DNA of 64,000 nucleotides from assembly GCA_039583875.1 (NCBI GenBank), contig CM077166.1:89898564-89962563 (forward strand), in the 5' to 3' direction. The position numbers and the translations under genes are program-made. Shown here piece by piece: positions 23,140 through 33,680 of the stretch (position 1 is its first letter; the number at the start of each line of letters is the position of its first letter). This DNA is from Platanthera guangdongensis. Lineage: Eukaryota > Streptophyta > Magnoliopsida > Asparagales > Orchidaceae. The notes beneath the pieces were generated by a model. It ran no database searches, was not told the DNA's origin, and saw nothing but the letters and a program-made list of their open reading frames with translations.

Positions 23140-25056
23140 ATGGCCCAAAATAAAGATTATGCTACCACCAGACCTCCAGTGTGCAATCTGTCAAAGTTTG
23201 CACTTTGGAAAGCAAGGATTAGACTCTACATGAATTCTATTGACGAAGATATATTTAATTCTATTTTGACAGTGTGTCCAAGACCCCCAGAAAGCACAAG
23301 TACAAATGCTGTTCCACCTCCATCAGGAATAGATGCTGACATCAAAAAGTGGAAAGTAGCTGATGCCAAGGAAATGAACATTCTAGCTCAGACAATGTCA
23401 GATGACATTTTTCAAAAGGTAGCTGAATGTAATTCAGCCAAGGAGATTTGGGACAAGCTCTCAGAAATAGTTTCAGGTTCAGCTGATGAGAGAAAGGACA
23501 GAAGATCCCATCTCATCTCCCAATATGAGAACTTCAAGAAGGGAGAAACTGAGTCAGTGGGAGACATGTACAACAGACTGAGTCTAATTGTCAGTGAACT
23601 GAGGACATTAGACAAAGAGATCTCACTGACAGAACTCAATGACAAGATCCTAATGTGCTTCCCCAGCACTTGGGATTCAAGAATCTGGCCAATTAAAGAT
23701 GCCAGAAGTCTGAATGAGATCACCACTGAAGCCTTGTTGGGTAAGCTCAAATCTTATGAGCTACTCATCAAGAACAGAGAGGAAGAACAGAAGGCTGCTT
23801 CACCAGCCACAAGAAAGGAGAAGACTATAGCATTCAAGGCAACTGAAGATCTGCCTGAAGAAAAAGGAACAGGCAATGATGAACTTCTCAGCTTGCTGGC
23901 CAAAAGATTCTATAAGATGGCCAGAAAGGACTTCAGAAGAAGATCATACAAGGAGCAGGATAAGCCAAGGTATGACAAGTCCATTGGCAATAACAAAGAC
24001 ATTATTTGCTTTGGTTGCAGGAAACCAGGGCATATAGTTCCTGACTGTCCAGAAAACAAGAACAAGGACAGAAGGGACAGAAAAGAAAGAAGAAAGGAGA
24101 AAGACTACAAAAGGAGTGGCAATAGCAAACCTTCTTCCAGCAAAAATAAGCATACAAGGAAAGGATTTGTTGCTGAATCCTGGAGTGAGACTGAAGAGGA
24201 GTCAGAAGCCTCTTCCAGCTCCAGTGATGATGAGGATGATGCAGAGGAAAAAGAGTTCTGCATGATGGCAATCAATGCCTCACAACACAACTCAGAGGAA
24301 GAGGAGTCAGAGTCAGACTCAGAGACTCAACCTGAAGAAGATCAGGTAATCAGCTCTTTTGATTTTACTTCAGAAGATTTTAAATCTGAATTTAAAGCAC
24401 TATGTTTAGACCTGCTAAAGTCTGAGAAAGAGATCATCTCTCTCAGAAATCAATTATCTGAACAAAGTGTTTTAAAATCAGAAAACCTCAAACTCTCTCA
24501 GGAGTTGGAGAACTATAGGGAACAGATAGCTACACTGAAAAGTGAGCTCTCTGAGGCCAAGAAGCTTGAAGAATCTCTCAATGGGAGAAGCCTCAAGCTG
24601 ATGGACATCACAAGCACAGTGAACTCAAGATTCAACAGTACACTGGGCTTGGGTGCCTCATCCAGCCAACCTATTGTTCTAACAACTCCTATCAAGTTTG
24701 TTTCTAGCAAGGGAAAGGGAGTTGTAGAGGTTGCCAGGAAAAATTCTGATCTGCCTCAGAAATTTAAGTCCCAGCAGAAATCGTCGAACGAAGCTCGACG
24801 ATCGCCGAATGAAGATCGACGATCGCCGAACGCAGCTCGACGATCTCAGGACAAATCGTCGAACGCAGATCGACGATCTCAGCCAAGATCGTCGAACGCT
24901 GGTCGACGATCCCATATACCTGACCTCAGCCATAGTCGACCGTCGAACGGAGCTCGACGATCTGACCCAAGATCGTCGATCTCAGCTCCAAGATCGTCGA
25001 ACAGAGGGTCAGAGCTCTGGAAAATTTCTCAAAGGCAAGTCAAAATTGAATCCTAA
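23140..25056 (+). CDS. RLC-C Gag
   Basis: 638 residues from the ATG at 23140. Residues 1-230 are a copia Gag domain (FALWKARIRLYM near residue 20; KEIWDKLSE near 105). A zinc knuckle C-F-G-C-R-K-P-G-H-I-V-P-D-C lies at 24007-24048, then acidic Ser-rich repeats and a coiled coil (24370-24600). Codons from about 24779 to 25005 translate the element's own inverted-repeat array. The natural C-terminus (SGKFLKGKSK to RPKVNWVKNK) lies in the next frame, 25018-25216, so one indel in or beside the array shifts the frame. Where RLC-A has a second zinc knuckle, this protein has the array. Confidence 0.9.
   Translation: MAQNKDYATTRPPVCNLSKFALWKARIRLYMNSIDEDIFNSILTVCPRPPESTSTNAVPPPSGIDADIKKWKVADAKEMNILAQTMSDDIFQKVAECNSAKEIWDKLSEIVSGSADERKDRRSHLISQYENFKKGETESVGDMYNRLSLIVSELRTLDKEISLTELNDKILMCFPSTWDSRIWPIKDARSLNEITTEALLGKLKSYELLIKNREEEQKAASPATRKEKTIAFKATEDLPEEKGTGNDELLSLLAKRFYKMARKDFRRRSYKEQDKPRYDKSIGNNKDIICFGCRKPGHIVPDCPENKNKDRRDRKERRKEKDYKRSGNSKPSSSKNKHTRKGFVAESWSETEEESEASSSSSDDEDDAEEKEFCMMAINASQHNSEEEESESDSETQPEEDQVISSFDFTSEDFKSEFKALCLDLLKSEKEIISLRNQLSEQSVLKSENLKLSQELENYREQIATLKSELSEAKKLEESLNGRSLKLMDITSTVNSRFNSTLGLGASSSQPIVLTTPIKFVSSKGKGVVEVARKNSDLPQKFKSQQKSSNEARRSPNEDRRSPNAARRSQDKSSNADRRSQPRSSNAGRRSHIPDLSHSRPSNGARRSDPRSSISAPRSSNRGSELWKISQRQVKIES
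24779..25005. repeat. TCGTCGA/TCGACGA array inside RLC-C gag
   Basis: At least seven TCGTCGAAC...GCTCGACGATC-type hairpin units inside coding sequence, the same motif as in the LTR and before the accessory ORF. It contains no stop in at least two plus-strand frames and one minus-strand frame. Confidence 0.92.
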
Positions 25057-25226
25057 GGGTTCTCCATCCCAAGCCTTCAACCCTTATACTGAATGGATTA
25101 TACCTCCAAGGAGATATCATCATGAGGGATATAAGAGTCAGCCAGGGATGTCTTTCATTTCTGAATTTAGAGGTTATCAACCTAGGCCCAAGGTAAACTG
25201 GGTCAAAAACAAGTGAATTATTTTAT

Positions 25227-28200
25227 GTGCAGGTGAAGACCTATCCAACATCTAACCAGCAATGGTATTTGGATAGTGGGTGCTCTAAGCACATGACAGG
25301 GAACAAGGACAACCTCAATTCCTTTAGAGCCAAGCTTGGACCCAAAGTTATCTTTGGTGATTCCAACTTTGGACAAACTAAAGGATATGGTGTAGTCCAG
25401 ATTGGTTCAGTAACCTTCAAGAAGGTAGCATATGTGGAAGGACTGAAGCACAACCTAATCAGCATCAGTCAGCTATGTGATGAAGGCTACCAGGTGACCT
25501 TCAGCAAAACCTTATGCAAAATCAAGTCAGAGGACAACACAACTGTGTTGACAGGTAAAAGGAAAGGTAACATCTACCTAGTAGATTTTCTTTCAACTTC
25601 TATAGATATCTGTTTATTTAATTCAGTATGTAGACCAAATGTTTTATGGCATAAGAGATTAGGACACCTAAACCTTAGAACTATTGCTAGGCTCTCCAAG
25701 GACAACCTTGTTAGAGGACTACCTTCTGGCCCCTACAAGAAGGAAGGACTATGCAAGGCTTGTCAATTAGGCAAGCAAACTAAAAACAGTTTTAAGTCAC
25801 TTAATAAGAGTGATTCACCTAGGATATTGTATCTGTTACACATGGATCTATTTGGACCCATCACAGTACAAAGCCTAGGAGGGAAATCCTACACTTTAGT
25901 AATTGTAGATGACTTCTCTAGATTCACTTGGGTGTTCTTTCTAAGGAAGAAGTCTGATAACTTTAAGTGTCTGACAGAGTTTCTCAAATGTATACAGATT
26001 GAGTTCAATACTCACATTGCCCTGATCAGAAGTGATCATGGGACAGAGTTTGATTCTCTTCTTATGCAAGAGTTCTGTCAGAGTGAAGGGATCAGACATA
26101 CTTTCTCAGCTCCTAGAACTCCTCAACAAAATGGGGTAGCTGAAAGGAAAAATAGAACCCTTATTGAATCTGCCACTACATTGTTGTCAGATGCTCATCT
26201 ACCTCTATCCTTTTGGGCAGAGGCAGTGAACACCTCCAACTATGTGCTGAACAGAAGTCTGATACATAAACTAAAGGGAAAGACTCCCTATGAATTACTC
26301 AAAGGGAAGAAACCTAAAGTTGACTATTTCAGAATTTTTGGTTGCACCTGCTATATTCACAATAATGATAAGAAATATTTAGCAAAATTTCAAGCCAAAG
26401 CTGATGAAGGAGTGTTTCTGGGATACTCCATGATCAGCAAGGCCTAAAGGGTCTATAATAAATCATCATTGAAAATTGAGGAATCTGTTCATGTTTCTTT
26501 TGATGAAACTAACATGTCTTTCAAGGAGAAGATTTCTTCTACCATAGAACCTTTGCAGGAACACTCTCTAGTTGAAGATATGAACAAGTTACAGGTTGCT
26601 CAAGAGGATGAAAGCAGTGAAGATGAAGAGAATGCTCAACACATTGAAGCTCAGCTTGAAGAGCCAGTTGTTGTACCACAAGAGGAAACAACAACACAGG
26701 TTGGTGAACAATCAACACCCCCTGTTGATTTAGTAACATCAAGAGACCATCCAATTTCCCAGATAATTGGAGAAATCTCAGCTGGTGTGCAAACCAGAAA
26801 TCAGGTCAACCAAAACCTGTTGCACACCTGCTTCCTTTCTCAAATTGAACCTCAGTCCATTCAAGATGCAGAGCAAGATCCACACTGGATCATTGCCATG
26901 CAAGAGGAGTTGCATCAATTTGAGAGGAACAAAGTATGGGAACTAGTGCCAAAGCCTAAGGATCATTCCATTGTTGGAACAAAATGGGTATTCAGGAACA
27001 AACTGGATGATCAAGGAGTAATAATAAGGAACAAGGCAAGGCTAGTTGCCCAAGGATATTCTCAAGAAGAAGGAATTGACTACGACCAGACCTTTGCACC
27101 TGTTGCAAGATTAGAAGCCATCAGGATATTTTTAGCTTATGCAGCTCACAAAGGCTTCAAGGTTTATCAGATGGATGTCAAGAGTGCCTTCTTAAATGGA
27201 GACATCAAAGAGGAAGTCTATGTCAGACAACCTCCAGGTTTTATCTCTCCAACTTATCCTGATTATGTTTTTAGACTGAACAAAGCATTATATGGTCTCA
27301 AGCAAGCTCCTAGAGCATGGTATGAGACTCTAGCATGCTTTCTCTTGGGAAATGGTTTTATAAGGGGTAGAGTAGACCAAACTCTTTTTATTAGAACCCA
27401 TAAGTCCCATACCCTACTAGTACAAATTTATGTAGACGATATCATTTTTGGCTCTACTGACTCAAAATTGTGCAGAAGGTTTTCTAACCTAATGCATTCT
27501 AAATTTGAGATGAGTAGCATGTGTGAGCTATCCTTCTTCCTAGGATTGCAAGTCAAGCAACATGCTGAAGGCTTCTTTATTTCTCAAACCAAATATGCTA
27601 ATGAGCTGGTTAAGAAATTTGGCATGTCTGAGGCATCTTGTATGAAAACACCCATGCCTACCAATGCTGTATTGGATGCTGATGAACATGGGAAACCTGT
27701 TGATCAGACAACATATAGTGCAATGATTGGCTCTTTACTGTATCTTACAGCTAGTAGACCAGATATAATGTTTGCTACATGTATATATGCTAGGTTCCAA
27801 GTTAGCCCTAGAGAGTCACACCTAACATTAGTAAAGAGGATTCTCAGGTATGTTAAAAGTTGTCCAAATCTAGGTCTCTGGTATCCAAAAGATTCAGCAT
27901 TTGAGTTAACTGGATTCTCTGATGCTGATTATGCTAGGATGCAGAATTGACAGGAAAAGCACCAGTGGAACTTGTCAGTTCCTTGGTGATAGACTTGTCT
28001 CTTGGTTTTGCAAGAAACAAACATCTGTGTCAACTTCAACTGCTGAAGCTGAATATATGGCTACATGCAGTTGTTGTTCACAAATATTGTGGATTCAAAA
28101 TCAACTCCTAGACTATGGTTACAACTTAGAGAAGTCAAAAATCTTTTGTGACAATACAAGTGCTATTTCCATAGCTCAAAATCCAGTCCTCCATAGTAGG

Positions 28201-28383
28201 ACAAAACACATAGAGATTAGGCATCATTTCTTAAGGGACAATGTTGAAAAGAACAAAATTGAACTGCAATATATCCCAACTGATTTACAAAGGGGAGATA
28301 TTTTCACCAAGCCTTTGGATGAAAAGAAACACACTTTCTTCCTAAATCAGTTAGGAATGTTAGATGGAGGAAGTCTTAAATAA
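25227..28383 (+). pseudogene. RLC-C Pol: protease, integrase, RT, RNase H, nearly intact
   Basis: Protease W-Y-L-D-S-G-C-S-K-H-M-T-G at 25262-25300. Integrase zinc region HKRLGHLN to CKACQLGK (25650-25780), catalytic D in HMDLFGP (25840), D in R-S-D-H-G-T-E-F (26030) and E in PQQNGVAERKNRT (26120). RT has [31 protein letters not shown] and Y-V-D-D-I-I near 27430. RNase H has FSDADYA, AEAEYMA and CDNTSAIS. It ends at 28383 after DIFTKPLDEKK. Only two breaks: TAA at 26445-26447 (Tyr expected) and one extra base near 27936. The frame upstream of 25227 is open, without an ATG, and is +1 to the gag end, so gag/pol expression is unresolved. Confidence 0.93.
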
Positions 28384-28468
28384 TACCCAAGATTTTGAAA
28401 GCTAAAAATTGACCAAGACTAGGCAAAATTCTGATTTTTTTTCTTAGTGTCTAGAATTTTCTGATCTC

Positions 28469-28748
28469 TGAACTGCGCTCGACGATTTCCCCAAAGATCG
28501 TCGAACGGAGTTCGACGATTTCCAGAATCGTCGAACTGAGTTCAGCGCCCCTCAGATAGTGTGTACTATCTCTTCCGGTCAACGATCGTCGAACGGCGCT
28601 CGACGATTTGGTTCCCTGAACGATCGTCGAACGGAGCTCGACGCCTCCCAAGATCGTCGAACGGAGATCGACGATGTTGGAGTCTCTTCAGATTCCTTTA
28701 GAAGCCTCGATCGTCGAACTGAGTTCAACGATCTTTCCAACTCTGCGT
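28469..28748. repeat. TCGTCGA/TCGACGA array between RLC-C pol and accessory ORF
   Basis: About ten heptamers in facing pairs, for example arms ATCGTCGAAC and GTTCGACGAT around GGA near 28497-28519. It ends 10 bp before the TATA box. Confidence 0.92.
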
Positions 28749-28758
28749 CGAACCCTAA

Positions 28759-28765
28759 TATAAAA
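28759..28765 (+). promoter_or_regulatory. TATA box of the RLC-C internal promoter
   Basis: TATAAAA directly downstream of the array and 119 nt before the accessory ATG, followed by TTTTTCGCC as in RLC-A. A pyrimidine tract ending TTTTTGCAG/GT just before the ATG (28858-28873) also looks like a splice acceptor, so a spliced mRNA is an alternative. Confidence 0.7.
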
Positions 28766-28877
28766 CTCATTTTTCGCCGTCGTTCTCTCTTGCGCTTTCA
28801 ATTTCTCTGCAAGAATTTTCTTCCCTCCAAACAGTTCTACGCTTGTTCGGTTTGTTTGTTAAGTTTTTGCAGGTACC

Positions 28878-31800
28878 ATGACCGTCTCAGTTGCTGTCCT
28901 CGCCGCAATAAAGTTTGATGCAGGATTTGACATTGATCTGGACTCCTTCAACACCACTGATCAAATCTTCCAGGACATCCTGAGTTTATTCAAGGATCAG
29001 CATTTGTCTGCCCTCATGACCACAAGAATCAAACTTGCCTCAGATGAAATAAAAGAATGGGTCTATACTGCTCACAATCTAGACAACAACACCATAGTTG
29101 GATCTATTGCTGGAACCCAGGTACCTCTGACCCCAACAGTTTTAACAGAGGTTTTTGGCTTGAGAAATGGTGAAGACACTGCTGAACTATCTGGAGAGGA
29201 ATTTTCTGATATACTTGCCAGGATGGGTCATCCAGAGGGAAACCCTAGCAAGTTGTTTAAGAGGAACTTGTCAGTTGAATACAGGTTTCTAGCTGATGTT
29301 GTAGGCAAGGTGCTGTTGGCAAAGCATTCTGTACATGATACCATCTCCAGACATCAGCTCTGCCTCATGGGAGCTCTGGTAGATAGGAAAAGCTTAAACT
29401 GGGGAGAGGTCTTCTTTGACCTGATAAAGAAGAAGATTAATAAAACCTTTGTAAATTTTGGAAGAATTCTTGGAGTTTTCCTTCAGGCAAGGTGCCCTGC
29501 TCTGCTGGTCTCCTCTGGAGTGCACATCAATGCCTCCAAGAGACTCACCTGTGCCCTATTTGGGAAGTGGGACAGGCAAATTAGCAAACCCAGCAGACCC
29601 TCTTCAACTGCTCCTTCAGGCACCAGGACTCAAAGAGTCACTCCCCCCCAGGTCTCTGCTCCTGCAGAAGACCTGCCTGCTGCTAGTGCTGCTTCTCCTC
29701 CTCCTCCAAGTCCAACCCTACCTATTCCATCCACCACTCCAGCTCCATCCACCATTAGAATCTCCAGCCCATCTCCAACATCTATTCCATCTCCAGCAAC
29801 AATTTCATCTCCTCCAGTAGACCAATTCCACCCATTATTCTCATATCCACCACTAGATGTCACCTCATCTCCATCCATACCATCATTCACCCTTCTGGAT
29901 GAATCCTACATGGATGATTCCCCCTCTTCTCCTCCAGAATTACCATCCTCTTCAACATCTTTCCAAGATCTTCTCCACCACATCATTGACCAACCCACCT
30001 TCACTCCCTCCATATCCATCCCCCTGTCCTCCATCTCCACAATCCCCTCTCCTGAGCCATTCATTCCACCATTCAGCCCTCCACTTCCAGCTTCCTCAGC
30101 CATCCCAATACCATCTACCTCTGCTCCTCATCTTGAGCAAGTAGATCTCTCAGCCCTTGCTGACAAGTTGTATGAGCTCATTGTCCCAAGGCTCTCCCTC
30201 CTCTTGGAGACCTCTTTGGCTCCTCTACACTTGTCAGTGGCAGCCCTCTCTGCCCGGCTTTCCTCTCTCCTTCCTCAAGCAACACCTCCAGTAGTGTGCC
30301 TTGATACAGAGGTATCTGCATCCAGGCAGGGGGAGATGCCCTATGAAGCCAGCCTTCATGCTGCTGTTGCTGTTGCTTCAGCTCCTGCTCTTGTTACTGC
30401 TGTTGCTGCTGCTGCTGCTGTGTTTGTATCTGCTGCTCCTGTTGCTGCTGCTCCAGTTCAGGCTCCTACTCCAGTCTTAGCAACAGACCTAAGGTCTTTG
30501 CTCTCTGCATTTGATACTGCATATTACAGCTACCTCCCAGGGCCAAATGCTGTCCAGCCCCCAGAAGATCTGTCCAAGGCTCTGGTGCCTCTCTCTGGCT
30601 GTGACCCCAACATTCTTTCCTCTTTTGTACTCTCAGTGATGACTGCTGCTGCTGCTGATGAAGAAAAGGCTGTATCTGCTTCTGAAATTGTCCTTGCTGC
30701 TGCTGAAGAAAATGTTCCAACTGCTGCTGAAATTCAAATTGTTTCTGATGAGCCCACATCCCAGGATTTTCTGATGCCAGAGGCTACTGTTTTTGAGCCT
30801 GCTGAAGATTTTGTTGTTGTTACTGAAGCTGCTGCTGCCATATCTCCTAAAGTTACTAGTGTTGCATCTGCTGTTGTTCCTGTATCTGTTGCTGTATCTG
30901 CTGCTATTCCTGCTGCTGCCCCTTCTGCTTCTGTCTCATCTGCTGCAATGCAACTGAAGAAAGATCTTATGAAGAAGATTGATGCTATATATGATGACCA
31001 GAGTTCTGACTCTGATGAGTTCAAGACAGACTCTGATGACTCTGCTGCCACTATTGCCATGAAGAGGAAGGCTAGAAGCAAGGCTATGAGAAGGGTTCCA
31101 CCTGCCAAAGTAAAAGATGATAATGATGTTCCTTATTATATTCTGCACAACTGCCCAATTACTGAACATTGGATGCAGTATTCCAAAAATCAGCTAAAAG
31201 CAATGAAAAAGAAAAGAAAGTATGAGAAGGGCTCCTCCCAGTTCAAGCACCCTCATCCTCCTCCACCATCTCCACCTGATGTAGGTGCAGGTGGCAGCTC
31301 TGCAAGCTCAGCCCCAGCTAAAAGCCAGGCTCCCTATCAACCCCATGCTAGAACCTATCAAAGGGAAAGCCAGCCTAGGGGTTCTTACTCTAGGAGAGGA
31401 GGATACAGGGGAAATCAAAGAGAGACTCAAGTATATTCTAAAGGGCATTCCAGGCAGCACCCTTACTCCAGGGGAGGACATGTTTCTTCTGATACATCTT
31501 CTGGTCCATTCCCCTATAAGCTCAAAGAGACAGTGTCTGCTAGGCCTCCTCAAGATAATTCTTCCAACAGGTATGAGCCACCTGTGCCATTTGAGGATCC
31601 TGAAAAGAACCCAGCCTCTTGGACTGCCAGAATGAAAGAGTTGGCTGCATTAGACCAAATAAAGAAAGCCAAAGAGCAAGGCCTGGACACCTCTAATATC
31701 TCTACAATGTCAGAACAAAGACAGAAAGAATTAGAAAGATATGCCTCCAGCAAATTCTTTGATGCAGACAGATATATGGAGTTGCATCCAGCTGCTATAG

Positions 31801-31916
31801 TTCCCAGGACTTCAAAGCAAATTTATTTGGGTGCAGCAGATGACACTAGATCCAAACAAGAAGCCCTGAATCCTAACAGAGAAATCAAAATGGTTAAAGG
31901 CAAAGAGAAGAAGTAA
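28878..31916 (+). CDS. RLC-C accessory protein, 1012 residues, intact
   Basis: Unknown function. Residues 1-230: globular domain homologous to the RLC-A accessory ORF and like the domain called putative plant transposon protein. Residues 235-420: Pro/Ser/Thr-rich. About 470-690: Ala/Val-rich with runs of GCT codons. About 700-725: acidic Ser/Asp stretch; 728-746: basic KRKARSKAMRR, then KKKRKYEKG near 776 (possible nuclear signals). 823-870: Arg/Gly-rich, RNA-binding-like (SRRGGYRGNQRE). C-terminal helix-rich segment to 1012. No signal peptide or hydrophobic segment, so not envelope. It is the longest undamaged frame in the window, although pol beside it has breaks. It lies between an internal promoter and the purine tract. 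Confidence 0.85.
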   Translation: MTVSVAVLAAIKFDAGFDIDLDSFNTTDQIFQDILSLFKDQHLSALMTTRIKLASDEIKEWVYTAHNLDNNTIVGSIAGTQVPLTPTVLTEVFGLRNGEDTAELSGEEFSDILARMGHPEGNPSKLFKRNLSVEYRFLADVVGKVLLAKHSVHDTISRHQLCLMGALVDRKSLNWGEVFFDLIKKKINKTFVNFGRILGVFLQARCPALLVSSGVHINASKRLTCALFGKWDRQISKPSRPSSTAPSGTRTQRVTPPQVSAPAEDLPAASAASPPPPSPTLPIPSTTPAPSTIRISSPSPTSIPSPATISSPPVDQFHPLFSYPPLDVTSSPSIPSFTLLDESYMDDSPSSPPELPSSSTSFQDLLHHIIDQPTFTPSISIPLSSISTIPSPEPFIPPFSPPLPASSAIPIPSTSAPHLEQVDLSALADKLYELIVPRLSLLLETSLAPLHLSVAALSARLSSLLPQATPPVVCLDTEVSASRQGEMPYEASLHAAVAVASAPALVTAVAAAAAVFVSAAPVAAAPVQAPTPVLATDLRSLLSAFDTAYYSYLPGPNAVQPPEDLSKALVPLSGCDPNILSSFVLSVMTAAAADEEKAVSASEIVLAAAEENVPTAAEIQIVSDEPTSQDFLMPEATVFEPAEDFVVVTEAAAAISPKVTSVASAVVPVSVAVSAAIPAAAPSASVSSAAMQLKKDLMKKIDAIYDDQSSDSDEFKTDSDDSAATIAMKRKARSKAMRRVPPAKVKDDNDVPYYILHNCPITEHWMQYSKNQLKAMKKKRKYEKGSSQFKHPHPPPPSPPDVGAGGSSASSAPAKSQAPYQPHARTYQRESQPRGSYSRRGGYRGNQRETQVYSKGHSRQHPYSRGGHVSSDTSSGPFPYKLKETVSARPPQDNSSNRYEPPVPFEDPEKNPASWTARMKELAALDQIKKAKEQGLDTSNISTMSEQRQKELERYASSKFFDADRYMELHPAAIVPRTSKQIYLGAADDTRSKQEALNPNREIKMVKGKEKK

Positions 31917-32078
31917 CTCTGTAAGGTGACAATCCTTGGTTTTTCTGACTGCTATCTGGATGTCATATATATATTTCTCTGTGATGTTTCTGCAATGTCT
32001 GCTATTGTTTTCATGTTTTTCTGATTGTATGATGTTATTTGATTTTTCCAAAGTCTGTAAATAGTAATCCTAACCCAA

Positions 32079-32090
32079 ATAGGGGGAGAT
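32079..32090 (+). promoter_or_regulatory. RLC-C polypurine tract
   Basis: ATAGGGGGAGAT immediately before the 3' LTR. Confidence 0.88.
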
Positions 32091-33680
32091 TGTTGGAACA
32101 CCCTATTACTAATTTGGGTCAGGATCACTATGTCTCTAGGAATCTGTGTTTGACCTTCTGTATAGCTTAATAGGTCAATTAGAATTGAGTGTAAGGGTTA
32201 GAAGTCTAGGATTGGAAGCTGCCCTGAAGACCAAGTTTTTCTGGAGACTAAGTCTAATCGTCGAGCTCAGCACGACGATTCGTCGAACTCCGGTCGACGA
32301 TCGTCTAGCTCAACTTCGACAGATCGTCGAGCTCCATTCGACGATCGCTGAGCTCAACCTCATAATATCGTCGAGCTCCACTCGACGATCGCTGAGCTCA
32401 ACTTCGCAATATCGTCGAACTCCATTCGACGATCGCTGAGCTCAAGTCGACGATTTTAACTCTGCATTGGATCCTTATCTCTGAGCTCAGTTCGACGATC
32501 TTTGAGCTCAGATCGATGATTATCTTGCTACTTGGATTTTCCAGTTCGCTGAGCTCAGCTCGACGATAGCAGAGCTCAGTTCGACGATTTCAGTTATCTT
32601 TCAGAATTCAAATTTAAATCAGATAGAAGTTATTCTGCATTTAATTCAGAAGATCTGCCAGCCGTTTTCATTTACTTCTGGAGCAAGTTTCAAGGGATTT
32701 TTCAAGGAATAATTCAGTGGACTTTCCTTCAGAAGAAATTATGCAATTAAGGCTGTAATCAATGCAGACCAACGGCTATCTTTGACAGAGTGATATTCTA
32801 TTCTGGCACAGAGAATAAAAGATAGAATGTTTTTTGAATCAAGACAGAGAAGAACAAACAAGAAAAAAATACAGAGATTGACAAGAAGAGGATACACAAC
32901 TCAGTATACAGAGACTTTTTCAAAATCTTCTGTCAAGGAGAATTCTGAAGAACACTCATCAAAGAGATCAAGCAATCTTCAAATCTCTTCAGCTCTCAAA
33001 GTGTTCAAGGCCAACATCATTTCAAGACTCCAGACTCTTAACATTTCAGCTTGCTAAAATCATCTTTTGCTGGAGATCTATCTTTGAAGGCCTATCACCC
33101 TCAGCAAAGCTCATCTTCCTGAAGATCAAGGACTCAGGGGGAGCTTTGACATCAATCCACTTAGTCTTCTCAGTTGATTGAGAAAGAGAAGACTGCCATC
33201 ACTCTCTCACCCCCACTCTGTAAAGGGTTTTTCAAACTCCCTTCAAAAGTTTGAATCTGGTTTTTGAGCACCTTGTCAAAAGCTCATTGGTGGCAAGACA
33301 CCTGATCAAAAAATCTGATTTGGTTTTTGAGCACCTTATCAAAAGCTCATTGGTGCCCAGGACACCTGATCAACTCATCCTGCAGTGGATTCCTACCTAG
33401 GGTGGTAGAAGAGTGGATGTACCCAAGTTTGGGGAACCACTATATTTCCTTATGTCATCTGGTTCTGCTTGTTTTCTTTTTGTTTCTGGCCTAGATTCTC
33501 TTGTGCTTAGTTTCTGCATAGCTTAGTTTTGTGATTAGTTTTATTTCTGCTTCCCTGCTCACACTCATTACAACAATTGTTGTAAAGCTTTGCAAAAGTT
33601 TTTCTTTGTGTTATAAAAGCAACATATACTCTATTCACCCCCCCCCCCTCTAGAGTATATCAGATCTAGTTTCCCTTTCA
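32091..33680 (+). repeat. RLC-C 3' LTR
   Basis: 1590 bp, same ends as 21421-23010, followed by the CTCAC target copy at 33681-33685. Confidence 0.95.

Larger units (their letters stand above)
21421..33680 (+). mobile_element. RLC-C: Sirevirus-like Ty1/copia element with accessory ORF, complete
   Basis: 12,260 bp: LTR, PBS, gag, pol, inverted-repeat array, TATA box, a 1012-residue ORF, purine tract, LTR. It is flanked by perfect 5-bp copies CTCAC (21416-21420 and 33681-33685) inside RLC-A gag. The two LTRs differ at about 20 positions by eye over 1.59 kb, so insertion is fairly recent. Damage is light: one stop (26445) and one extra base (about 27936) in pol, and a frame change at the end of gag. 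PBS and LTR ends (TGTTGG...CTTTCA) resemble RLC-A. Confidence 0.95.

Noticed and set aside
25175..25232. Short intron at the gag/pol junction of RLC-C (AAG/GTAAAC to TGTGCAG/GTG)
   Set aside because: It would be about 40 nt, too short for plant splicing. A stop or frame change between gag and pol is more likely; RLC-A has an in-frame TAA there.
29630..31753. Minus-strand ORFs opposite the accessory protein
   Set aside because: They are shadows of the GCT- and CCT-rich codons of the real plus-strand frame.
28878..31916. Retroviral-type envelope protein
   Set aside because: There is no signal peptide, no hydrophobic membrane span and no cysteine-rich surface domain; composition is Pro/Ser, Ala/Val and Arg/Gly-rich.
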